Source of the DNA: Flavobacterium sp.
GTDB taxonomy: Bacteria > Bacteroidota > Bacteroidia > Flavobacteriales > Flavobacteriaceae
Direction: 5' to 3'
Length of the DNA stretch: 18,580 bases
Assembly (NCBI GenBank): GCA_003449615.1
Contig: DMHA01000426.1
Span: 1 to 18,580 of the forward strand
This document shows, in pieces, positions 1-5,913 of the stretch (its first letter is position 1; every line of letters begins with the position of its first letter). The notes beneath the pieces were generated by a model. The model was not told the origin of the DNA. It saw only the letters and a list, made by a program, of their open reading frames with translations, and did not search any database. The translations under genes were made by a program, and so were the position numbers.

Positions 1-174
1 TTTCCAATCAAAATCGAAAAAACCCACTTTTTTGCCCAATCCGGTCATCGCACATAAAGAACGCAAGTTTGAAGACATTCCGAACGTTTTTCCGAAAAAA
101 ATTAGGCTAAGCATCACCATTCCTATCAAAAACCCCGAAACATACCAAGGCCAGGTTTGAAATAAAATTTCCAT
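1..174 (-). CDS. YeeE/YedE family sulfur transport membrane protein, N-terminal part
   Basis: The first 58 codons of a minus-strand gene that runs off the left edge. It starts at the ATG whose complement is 172-174. The protein begins MEILFQTWPWYVSGFLIG, followed by a hydrophobic helix (about residues 11-28) and then GKTFGMSSNLRSLCAMTG. Short helices with a conserved FGxSSNLRxxC stretch near the N-terminus are typical of Bacteroidota YeeE/YedE (DUF395) proteins, inner-membrane channels for thiosulfate or related sulfur compounds that often come as two adjacent half-size genes. The Cys at residue 41 fits the conserved cysteine expected in this family. Substrate and partner gene cannot be judged because most of the gene is outside the window. 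Confidence 0.75.
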   Translation of the reverse strand, partial: MEILFQTWPWYVSGFLIGMVMLSLIFFGKTFGMSSNLRSLCAMTGLGKKVGFFDFDWK

Positions 175-198
175 AATAATATTTTTATTTGGCTAAAA

Positions 199-230
199 TA
201 ATAATTCTAAATCTATAAGGGGAATTATTA
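199..230. promoter_or_regulatory. Perfect 9-bp inverted repeat upstream of the YeeE-type gene
   Basis: TAATAATTC (199-207) and GAATTATTA (222-230) are perfect reverse complements separated by 14 nt. On the minus strand the spacer holds TAGATTTA (208-215), one base off the Bacteroidota -7 consensus TAnnTTTG and about 35 nt upstream of the YeeE start. A repressor site around that promoter is possible; the arms are AT-rich, so a chance palindrome is not excluded. Confidence 0.35.
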
Positions 231-301
231 AGGCATAATTGTTGTTTATGGTGGCAATACCTATTAAATTTGCTTTTGAATTAGATTGCGAATATTAAAA
301 A

Positions 302-316
302 GTTAGGCGTCAGGCT
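302..316 (+). repeat. Left boundary inverted repeat of the ATPase/RloB cassette
   Basis: GTTAGGCGTCAGGCT reads as the reverse complement of 2457-2472 with one mismatch and one single-base gap; the outer nine bases GTTAGGCGT pair exactly. It lies about 100 nt before the ATPase start. The outer heptamer GTTAGGC also fits the integron attC half-site consensus GTTRRRY, but no full attC hairpin is seen to its left. Confidence 0.5.
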
Positions 317-386
317 ACAAATCCGACCGTAAATCACTTTTTGACAATTTTCCTCAAAAAAAAGACCCTACTTGTGATTTTTTCAC

Positions 387-394
387 TACATTTG
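387..394 (+). promoter_or_regulatory. Putative -7 promoter element of the ATPase/RloB operon
   Basis: TACATTTG matches the Bacteroidota -7 consensus TAnnTTTG exactly and sits 20 nt before the ATG of the ATPase gene. No TTG is found at the expected 19-20 nt upstream, so the -33 half is weak. Confidence 0.5.
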
Positions 395-414
395 CACAAT
401 ATAAATTAAAAAAG

Positions 415-1785
415 ATGCTAATTAGATTCACAATAGAGAATTTTTTGTCATTTAGAGATAAAGAAGTATTTTCTTTAATCCCTGGTAAGGGGACTCTAAA
501 ACCTCAACATAAATCAAAACCCTTAAAGGGGACGTCTGTTTTAAAAACAGCAGTAGTTTTTGGAGCGAATGCTTCAGGAAAATCAAATCTTATAAAAGCT
601 ATTGAATTTGGGAAAAAGCTTGTTCTTAAAGGTTCAAAAGCCGAACAGCCAATTACTTTTGATGTTTTTAAGTTAGATAAAAAATCGGTTAAGGATAACT
701 CTAAGATTGAATATGAAATTCAACACAAAAATAAAAATTACGCATACGGATTTATATTTAACTCAAAAGAAATTATTGAGGAATGGCTATTTGAAATAAA
801 TAAAAATTCAGAAACAAAAATTTTCGAGAGAACAAACTCAAATCATTTTGATTTAACATTTTTAAGTAAAAAGAATAAAAAAGAAGAAATTCAGTTCATT
901 GAATTTACTGCAAAAGGCACACCAAGAAATCAATTGTTCTTAACGCAAATAAGAAACACTAATGTAACTGAAAACGTAAGTGACATTTCTGATTTACTAA
1001 ATATTATTGATTGGTTTCAAAATGCTCTGACTGTTATTTATCCAAACTCAAAAAACATTGGCAAAAAGTTCGAATTGCTTGAAAATACAGATTTACAAAA
1101 ATTATTTACCGAAATGCTTGATTATTTTGACACAGGTATTGATGGTATTGATTTTAAAGAAATTGATTTCAATAAAATAGATGTGCCAGATGAGGTTAAA
1201 GAGGACATTAAAAATGATTTATTGAGTGAGAAATCAGAAAAAAAAGGTGCTTTTTTATCTAATCCTCAAGATGATAAATATTATTTAGTAACTAAAAGTA
1301 AAGAAAATGAATTAGAAGCAAAACTTCTAAAAACTATGCATAAAGTGATTGGAGGAACATTTGAACTATTTGATTTGAAAGATGAATCTGATGGAACAAG
1401 GAGAATTATGGATTTAATTCCATTGATTATTGATTTTTTCAAAGGAGGCAACGTATTCATTGTAGATGAAATGGAACGAAGTTTACATCCTAATTTAATT
1501 TATGATTTATTTGATTTCTTTTTGTCAAAATGCGATGATATCAATAGTCAATTTATTGTTGCAAGCCACGAGTCAACATTATTAACTCAGAAGCTTTTAC
1601 GAAAAGATGAAATCTGGTTTGCGGTTAAAGACAAGCAGGGAATAAGTCATTTACATTCGCTAGAAGATTACAATATTAGATTTGATAAAGAAGTTCGGAG
1701 AGACTATCTTTTAGGACGTTATAAAGGAATACCTAAACTTGGCAACAGGAACAAATTAACTGTTTTACCCTTTAATAATGATTAG
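415..1785 (+). CDS. AAA family ATPase, RloA/AbiLi-like (abortive-infection type)
   Basis: A 456-residue SMC/OLD-like ATPase beginning MLIRFTIENFLSFRDKE, the usual start of this family. Visible motifs are Walker A GANASGKS (residues 50-57), an ABC-type signature ESDGTRR (324-330), Walker B VFIVDEM (347-353, D351/E352) and a switch histidine in ASHES (H385). The middle (about 65-300) is a charged, family-specific insert. There is no C-terminal TOPRIM domain; that function is probably supplied by the next gene, 2 nt downstream, so the two form one operon. ATPase plus separate TOPRIM protein is the arrangement of RloA/RloB, AbiL and, more distantly, PARIS defence systems. A role in phage exclusion is inferred from family and layout; the trigger and partner stoichiometry are not visible. 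All nucleotide-binding motifs look intact. Confidence 0.85.
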   Translation: MLIRFTIENFLSFRDKEVFSLIPGKGTLKPQHKSKPLKGTSVLKTAVVFGANASGKSNLIKAIEFGKKLVLKGSKAEQPITFDVFKLDKKSVKDNSKIEYEIQHKNKNYAYGFIFNSKEIIEEWLFEINKNSETKIFERTNSNHFDLTFLSKKNKKEEIQFIEFTAKGTPRNQLFLTQIRNTNVTENVSDISDLLNIIDWFQNALTVIYPNSKNIGKKFELLENTDLQKLFTEMLDYFDTGIDGIDFKEIDFNKIDVPDEVKEDIKNDLLSEKSEKKGAFLSNPQDDKYYLVTKSKENELEAKLLKTMHKVIGGTFELFDLKDESDGTRRIMDLIPLIIDFFKGGNVFIVDEMERSLHPNLIYDLFDFFLSKCDDINSQFIVASHESTLLTQKLLRKDEIWFAVKDKQGISHLHSLEDYNIRFDKEVRRDYLLGRYKGIPKLGNRNKLTVLPFNND

Positions 1786-1787
1786 TT

Positions 1788-2471
1788 ATGCCAAGAGAAT
1801 CAATTCCATTAATCAGACAAGGTGGTCACATTGATGCCGAAAAATTGTTTGTTCTCTCATATGAAGGAACTGTGACTGAGAAAAAATATTTTCAAGACTT
1901 CAGATCTTCTGTATATTTCAACAATAATGGACTTATTGAAATTGTTCCTCTAAAAAGACCTAAAGACAAAGGTTCAGACCCTTTTAGCGTGAAAAAATTG
2001 CTTAATTGGGCTAAGAAAGAATACGGCTTTAAAACTAGTGATGAATTTTGGTTGATTATAGATAGAGATGATTGGGAAAGTATTCATAAACTCAACTTTG
2101 ATGACTTGGTTAAAGAATGTAAAAAGGAAGAAAATTTTTATCTTGCAATGAGTAATCCTTGTTTTGAAATATGGTTAGTGTTGCATTTAAAGAACTTAAC
2201 AGAATTTACGGATGAAGAAAAAGCATTGATTTTTGAAAATGCAAAAATTGACAACAAAAATTACATTGATATTCTAGTTGCACAACTTCAGGGTGGTGAC
2301 AGAGGATATAACAAAAGACCCAATCCGAATATTTATCTCCCTTTGACTAAAACTGCAATTGTAAGAGCAAAATCAAACGACATTTTCGAAGAGGACTATC
2401 CAAAATCTATTGGGACACATTTATACAAATTGATTGAACAACTTATCGACAATGAAAGCCCGAACGCCTAA
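1788..2471 (+). CDS. RloB-like TOPRIM-fold protein, partner of the ATPase
   Basis: A 227-residue protein with RloB family features. A first strand ends in LFVLSYEGTVTEKKYF (E26, E31). A second strand carries FWLIIDRDDWE (D92, D94, D95). The family motif NPCFEIWLVLH is at 123-133. The glutamate followed by a DxD pair is what a TOPRIM metal site looks like, so a nuclease or nickase activity is plausible but inferred. It starts 2 nt after the ATPase stop, indicating translational coupling. The gene ends ...ESPNA with its stop codon inside the CGCCTAAC boundary repeat at 2457-2472, so the coding region fills the cassette to its edge. DefenseFinder's AbiLii belongs to this family as I recall; assignment to RloB is firm, assignment to AbiL is probable. 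Confidence 0.85.
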   Translation: MPRESIPLIRQGGHIDAEKLFVLSYEGTVTEKKYFQDFRSSVYFNNNGLIEIVPLKRPKDKGSDPFSVKKLLNWAKKEYGFKTSDEFWLIIDRDDWESIHKLNFDDLVKECKKEENFYLAMSNPCFEIWLVLHLKNLTEFTDEEKALIFENAKIDNKNYIDILVAQLQGGDRGYNKRPNPNIYLPLTKTAIVRAKSNDIFEEDYPKSIGTHLYKLIEQLIDNESPNA

Positions 2472-2472
2472 C
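2457..2472 (-). repeat. Right boundary inverted repeat of the ATPase/RloB cassette
   Basis: AGCCCGAACGCCTAAC is the near-perfect inverted partner of 302-316 and overlaps the last codons and stop of the RloB-like gene. Its outer heptamer GCCTAAC matches the integron attC consensus RYYYAAC in the correct orientation for a cassette end, but the hairpin and closing GTTRRRY expected within about 60-140 nt to the right are absent. Confidence 0.5.
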
Positions 2473-2619
2473 AGCACCTACCAAAAAGTCGGGGTTTTGT
2501 GTTCCAAAAACAGTTTTGTGGTAACCGAAAGTTCATTTCTCCGAATCAATATTTGTGATAAAAATCGCCACCTTAGTGTAGCTAAAACAAGTTAATCCTT
2601 TAAACCTAATCCTATAATT
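2473..2619. other. Gap between cassette end and lipoprotein gene
   Basis: Non-coding. It contains a weak CAAAA...TTTTG hairpin (2482-2500), which could be a remnant of a repeat or a poor terminator for the RloB operon, and AATATTTG (2548-2555), one base off the -7 consensus and 64 nt before the lipoprotein start. Neither is convincing alone. Confidence 0.3.
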
Positions 2620-3072
2620 ATGAAAAAAACAGCCCTTCTTATCGCCCTATTCATCAGCATTACAGCCTGTACCAGTACCAAATCGACCATAAAAAACATT
2701 GACAATAATGCACCAAATCTTCAACTTGTAGAAAATAACACTTTTCTAATTTCGGAATTCAGTACTGATAGAAAATACGGTTATGACAAGGATTATCCCA
2801 TCAATATTTTTTATGGGAGTACCCGAAACGAAACCATCAATCAGCAGCGATTTTTGAATGCTTTGGCTGGACCAAAAGGCGAAAAAATAACTTACACTAA
2901 ACTAGAAAGTTGCTGTCCGTTTCCCACAAAAAGAAGCGAAATGGGAGCAGGATTATTAGATGTATATGAACTAAAATGGGAAGGACAAAAATCGCCTGTA
3001 ATTTTATATTTAAACATTTACGAAAAAGGAGTTTTGATGGTTCCGTTTGGATTGAGATTGAAAAATAAATAA
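2620..3072 (+). CDS. Small conserved lipoprotein upstream of kdsA
   Basis: A 150-residue protein with a lipoprotein signal, MKKTALLIALFISITACTS, lipobox ITAC and lipidated Cys at residue 17. The mature part is soluble-looking, with RFLNALAGPKGEKITY, a CC pair in ESCCPFPTK, GAGLLDVYELKW and LYLNIYEKG. I recognise this as a conserved flavobacterial protein that usually sits directly upstream of kdsA. Database entries sometimes call it a KDO-8-P aldolase, I believe by transfer from its neighbour; it has no similarity to KdsA. It is probably anchored on the periplasmic face or in the outer membrane. Function unknown. The gene ends 48 nt before kdsA, which has its own promoter-like element in the gap. 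Confidence 0.8.
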   Translation: MKKTALLIALFISITACTSTKSTIKNIDNNAPNLQLVENNTFLISEFSTDRKYGYDKDYPINIFYGSTRNETINQQRFLNALAGPKGEKITYTKLESCCPFPTKRSEMGAGLLDVYELKWEGQKSPVILYLNIYEKGVLMVPFGLRLKNK

Positions 3073-3093
3073 TTCAAAATCACAAATCCTAAC

Positions 3094-3101
3094 TATCTTT
3101 G
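3094..3101 (+). promoter_or_regulatory. Putative -7 promoter element of kdsA
   Basis: TATCTTTG is an exact TAnnTTTG match 19 nt before the kdsA start codon, giving a short leader. No clear TTG lies 19-20 nt upstream. Confidence 0.5.
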
Positions 3102-3120
3102 CCACAAAAAAAATTACACT

Positions 3121-3939
3121 ATGAACATACACAATATTCCACAAATAAAACATACTGATAGTGGTAGCTTCTTTCTTTTGGCTGGTCCTTGCGCTATTGA
3201 AGGCGAAGAAATGGCGATGCAAATTGCCGAAAAATTAGTTGGAATTACCGATAAATTGGAGATTCCTTTCGTTTTCAAAGGTTCTTTCAAAAAAGCCAAT
3301 CGATCCAGAATAGACAGTTTTTCAGGAATTGGAGACGAAAAAGCTTTGAAAATTCTTCGCAAAGTTTCCGAAACTTTTGGCGTTCCCACCGTGACCGATA
3401 TTCACACCAATGAAGATGCCGTAATGGCTGCCGAATATGTGGATGTGTTGCAAATTCCCGCTTTTCTGGTGCGTCAAACCTATTTGGTCGTGGCTGCTGC
3501 CAATACTGGAAAAGTAGTCAACCTGAAAAAAGGACAATTTATGAGTCCCGAAAGTATGAAACACGCCGTTCAAAAAGTGTTGGATTGCCACAACCAAAAC
3601 GTGATGGTGACCGATCGCGGAACAATGTTTGGCTACCAAGATATGATTGTCGATTTTCGTGGAATTCCTACTATGCAAAGCTACGCAACAACCGTTCTTG
3701 ACGTTACCCATTCCTTACAACAGCCCAATCAAACCATTGGTGTAACTGGCGGAAGACCCGATATGATTGAAACCATTGCCAAAGCTGGAATTGCAGTAGG
3801 TGTAGATGGAATTTTTATCGAAACCCATTTCGACCCAGCCAATGCCAAAAGTGACGGTGCCAATATGTTGCATTTAGACTATTTCGAAGCCTTAATGACC
3901 AAGCTAGTCGCCATCCGAAAAACCATAAATCAATTTTAA
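3121..3939 (+). CDS. kdsA: 3-deoxy-8-phosphooctulonate (KDO-8-P) synthase, metal-dependent type
   Basis: A 272-residue cytosolic enzyme that condenses phosphoenolpyruvate with arabinose-5-phosphate to give KDO-8-phosphate, the first committed step of the lipopolysaccharide inner-core sugar. The whole TIM barrel is present: FKGSFKKANRSR (52-63), the TDIHT motif (92-96), QIPAFLVRQT (111-120), the NLKKGQF loop (134-140), TDRGTMFGY (164-172) and the C-terminal FIETHFDPANAKSDGAN. The metal ligands expected from the Aquifex enzyme are all there: Cys24 in AGPCAIE, His197 in DVTHS, Glu234 and Asp245. This makes it the metal-dependent class; the E. coli class has Asn at the Cys position. Length is normal and the ATG start fits the conserved N-terminus. 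Confidence 0.97.
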   Translation: MNIHNIPQIKHTDSGSFFLLAGPCAIEGEEMAMQIAEKLVGITDKLEIPFVFKGSFKKANRSRIDSFSGIGDEKALKILRKVSETFGVPTVTDIHTNEDAVMAAEYVDVLQIPAFLVRQTYLVVAAANTGKVVNLKKGQFMSPESMKHAVQKVLDCHNQNVMVTDRGTMFGYQDMIVDFRGIPTMQSYATTVLDVTHSLQQPNQTIGVTGGRPDMIETIAKAGIAVGVDGIFIETHFDPANAKSDGANMLHLDYFEALMTKLVAIRKTINQF

Positions 3940-3949
3940 ATATTATATT

Positions 3950-4795
3950 TTGAAAACAAACTTATTCAACTCCGCATTTTTAATTCTTTTCATTACTACA
4001 ATCACTTTTGCACAAAATGACACTATTGCAAAAGATAGATACACCGCTCACAACAAAGGAAAATTTACCATTTCTTGGGGCGGAAACAGAGATAAATATA
4101 CCGAATCCGATATTCATTTTATGGGCGATGATTACAATTTCATTGTTCAAAGTGCCGATGCGCATGATAAACCAAAAGGTTGGCACATCGATTATATTAC
4201 TCCAGGTCGAATGACCATACCGCAAACCAATTTTAAATTGGGGTATTTCATCACTGACAAATACAGTGTGTCTATTGGTGTGGATCACATGAAATATGTA
4301 ATGACACAAAACCAAACCGCCAATATAACTGGAATCATTGACGGAAATCCTCCTTTCAACGGAGGCTATGCCAATACACCAACGATATTGACAGAAGATT
4401 TTCTGAAGTTCGAACATACCGATGGTTTAAATTATGTTTATACCGAAATAGCCCGTCAAGACGATATTTCGAAATGGTTTGGCATTAAAAACACCGATAA
4501 ATTTCAAGTAAACATCAACGAAGGTTTTGGTTTTGGCTTTTTATATCCAAAAACAAATACTACTCTTTTGGGCAAAGAAAGATACGATGAGTTTCACGTT
4601 TCAGGATATGGAACTTCAGTTAAAGCGGGAATCAACTTGACTTTTTTCAAGTATTTTACCATCGAAGGAACATTAAAAGGAGGATACATCAATATGCCAG
4701 ATATTAGAACAACAGCAAGCACCTCAGACAGTGCTTCTCAGGAATTTTTCTTTGCAGAAACCATCATTGCATTTGGAGGAATTTTTAGATTGTAA
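3950..4795 (+). CDS. Secreted or outer-membrane beta-barrel-like protein
   Basis: A 281-residue protein starting at TTG, 10 nt after kdsA. The TTG is chosen because it gives a complete signal peptide, MKTNLFNSAFLILFITTITFAQ, with cleavage around Ala21/Gln22, and no upstream ATG does. The mature part is rich in alternating aromatic and polar residues (KFTISWGG, FKLGYFITDKYSVSIGVDHMKYV, FQVNINEGFGFGFLY, SVKAGINLTFFKYFTIEGTLKGGY) and ends with an aromatic/hydrophobic strand, IIAFGGIFRL. This pattern fits an outer-membrane beta-barrel of about 8-12 strands. I do not recognise a named family. Close spacing to kdsA suggests cotranscription; a hairpin with a T-run follows at 4806-4842. Confidence 0.75.
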   Translation: MKTNLFNSAFLILFITTITFAQNDTIAKDRYTAHNKGKFTISWGGNRDKYTESDIHFMGDDYNFIVQSADAHDKPKGWHIDYITPGRMTIPQTNFKLGYFITDKYSVSIGVDHMKYVMTQNQTANITGIIDGNPPFNGGYANTPTILTEDFLKFEHTDGLNYVYTEIARQDDISKWFGIKNTDKFQVNINEGFGFGFLYPKTNTTLLGKERYDEFHVSGYGTSVKAGINLTFFKYFTIEGTLKGGYINMPDIRTTASTSDSASQEFFFAETIIAFGGIFRL

Positions 4796-4805
4796 TTTAT
4801 TTTAT

Positions 4806-4842
4806 AAAATAGTTGTCAATTTTTTTGGTAACTATTTTTTTT
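4806..4842 (+). terminator. Rho-independent terminator after the barrel-like gene
   Basis: AAAATAGTT (4806-4814) and AACTATTTT (4830-4838) form a perfect 9-bp stem running into a T-run. It also overlaps the TTG (4825-4827) that would be the -33 element of the next promoter, so termination and initiation signals are interleaved. Confidence 0.55.
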
Positions 4843-4867
4843 ATTATTTACTTTGCAATTCAAAGTA
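4825..4867 (+). promoter_or_regulatory. Promoter and operator of the membrane-protein/regulator operon
   Basis: TTG (4825-4827), then 20 nt, then TTACTTTG (4848-4855), one base off the -7 consensus. The -7 element is embedded in a perfect palindrome, TACTTTG-CAATT-CAAAGTA (4849-4867), 7 nt before the ATG at 4875. The identical palindrome arms recur at 5802-5820 ahead of creD. A dimeric winged-helix repressor bound here would cover the -7 element and the start site; the regulator encoded at 5486 is the natural candidate. Confidence 0.65.
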
Positions 4868-4874
4868 CTTAAAA

Positions 4875-5483
4875 ATGGAAAAAGAAAAATACCTTAGCGA
4901 CATTTCTGAAATTAAAAATTTAATGAATAGATCCTCTCGCTTCATTTCGTTGAGTGGACTTTCTGGAATTTTAGCTGGTGTTTATGCCTTGATTGGCGCT
5001 TTTATTGCCAACCAATTGTTATTGAACCACAAGACTTATTTTATCACTTTAGAAAGCAGAACATTCCAGTTGATTGTGCTTACAGCAGTTTTGGTATTGG
5101 TACTATCGGTTATTACTGCTACAATACTTACCGTATGCAAAGCCAAAAAAGAAGGAGAAAAAGTCTGGAATGCGACTTCCAAAAGAATGATTATCAATTT
5201 CTTGATTCCTTTGGCTACTGGTGGAATCTTTGCAATAATCCTGCTTCGGAACGAAGTTTACGGTTTGATCGCTCCTGTCACTCTGATTTTTTACGGACTG
5301 TCCTGTGTCAACGCAAGTAAATACACTTTTAGGGACGTAAGATATCTTGGAATTACCATAATCACTCTAGGACTCTTGGCTACAGAATTTTCAGGTTATG
5401 CTTTGGAATTTTGGTCGTTGGGTTTCGGTGTTTGCCACATTCTTTACGGTTCTATAATGTACTTTAAATATGATAGAAATTAA
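4875..5483 (+). CDS. Polytopic inner-membrane protein, unknown function
   Basis: A 202-residue protein beginning MEKEKYLSDISEIKNLMNRSS. An in-frame upstream extension to 4731 is rejected because it would run through the terminator and operator. Hydrophobic segments at roughly residues 25-47, 63-86, 108-126, 130-147, 154-172 and 177-196 suggest about six membrane helices, with an amphipathic basic N-terminus. It is followed after 2 nt by the winged-helix regulator and then by creD. I recognise this membrane protein / regulator / CreD grouping as recurrent in Flavobacteriia but know of no function for this member. It could act as a sensor or partner for the regulator; that is speculation. Confidence 0.8.
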   Translation: MEKEKYLSDISEIKNLMNRSSRFISLSGLSGILAGVYALIGAFIANQLLLNHKTYFITLESRTFQLIVLTAVLVLVLSVITATILTVCKAKKEGEKVWNATSKRMIINFLIPLATGGIFAIILLRNEVYGLIAPVTLIFYGLSCVNASKYTFRDVRYLGITIITLGLLATEFSGYALEFWSLGFGVCHILYGSIMYFKYDRN

Positions 5484-5485
5484 TT

Positions 5486-5782
5486 TTGAAAAACATCATA
5501 CAAAATATCAATAAAGCGTTCGATCATCGAATACGACTTGGAATTATGTCGGTTTTGATGGTCAATGAATCTGCCGATTTTAGTACACTAAAAGAACTTT
5601 TAGGCGTTACTGATGGAAATCTTGCCAGTCATACCAAAGCATTGGAAATCGAAAAATATATTAGCGTTGAAAAACAATTTATTGGCAAAAAACCAAACAC
5701 CAGTTATAGAGCTACAAAAGAAGGTCGATTAGAATTTCAAAATCACATCAATGCTCTCGAAAAATTAATCCAAAAAAGATAA
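5486..5782 (+). CDS. Winged-helix transcriptional regulator (MarR/ArsR-like, HTH_34 type)
   Basis: A 98-residue single-domain regulator. It starts at TTG, two nucleotides after the preceding stop, which keeps the conserved N-terminal helix NINKAFDHRIRLGIMSVLM. Then come DFSTLKELLGVTDGNLASHTKALEIEKYI (helices 2 and 3, recognition helix about 43-57) and the wing strands SVEKQFIGKKPNTSYRATKEGRLEF. The C-terminal helix HINALEKLIQ would form the dimer interface. No metal-binding cysteines are present, so it is not a canonical ArsR metal sensor. It is cotranscribed with the membrane protein upstream and followed by creD. Palindromes of identical arms precede both transcription units, so autoregulation plus control of creD is inferred. 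Confidence 0.85.
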   Translation: MKNIIQNINKAFDHRIRLGIMSVLMVNESADFSTLKELLGVTDGNLASHTKALEIEKYISVEKQFIGKKPNTSYRATKEGRLEFQNHINALEKLIQKR

Positions 5783-5801
5783 AACTATTTTTTTATTTAT
5801 T

Positions 5802-5820
5802 TACTTTGAAAAACAAAGTA
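5802..5820. promoter_or_regulatory. Second copy of the TACTTTG-N5-CAAAGTA operator, upstream of creD
   Basis: TACTTTG (5802-5808), AAAAA, CAAAGTA (5814-5820). The homology to the first site extends on both sides: an ACTATTTTTTT...ATTTACTTTG stretch on the left and CTT on the right match 4831-4871 almost base for base. This points to a duplicated promoter-operator unit rather than a chance palindrome. The creD start codon is at 5914, so this promoter would produce a leader of about 100 nt. Confidence 0.65.
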
Positions 5821-5826
5821 CTTTTT

Positions 5827-5880
5827 AATAACAATAACAATTTCAATAACAATTTCAATATCAATAACAATTTCAATAAC
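5827..5880 (+). repeat. Hexamer tandem repeat in the creD leader
   Basis: Nine consecutive 6-nt units: AATAAC (5), AATTTC (3) and one AATATC, mostly arranged as 12-nt AATAACAATTTC repeats. It lies between the operator and the creD ATG. The copy number could change by slippage; because it is outside the coding region, an effect would be on leader length or mRNA structure. Confidence 0.8.
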
Positions 5881-5913
5881 AAATCTCTTAATCAATCTTT
5901 AAAACCTTTAATT

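Noticed and set aside
302..2560. Complete integron cassette with an attC site
   Set aside because: Only the outer heptamers match; no closing GTTRRRY or stem-loop follows within the expected distance, and no integrase is in the window. It is kept only as a resemblance.
3114..3711. Minus-strand open frames opposite kdsA
   Set aside because: They are antisense shadows of a clearly conserved gene and lack any recognisable family.
4731..4874. N-terminal extension of the membrane protein gene to 4731
   Set aside because: It overlaps the previous gene, the terminator hairpin and the operator; the ATG at 4875 is the sensible start.
5806..5913. Longer creD reading frame starting at TTG 5806
   Set aside because: It would begin inside the operator palindrome and translate the hexamer repeat into an Asn/Phe run with no family similarity; the ATG at 5914 fits CreD.
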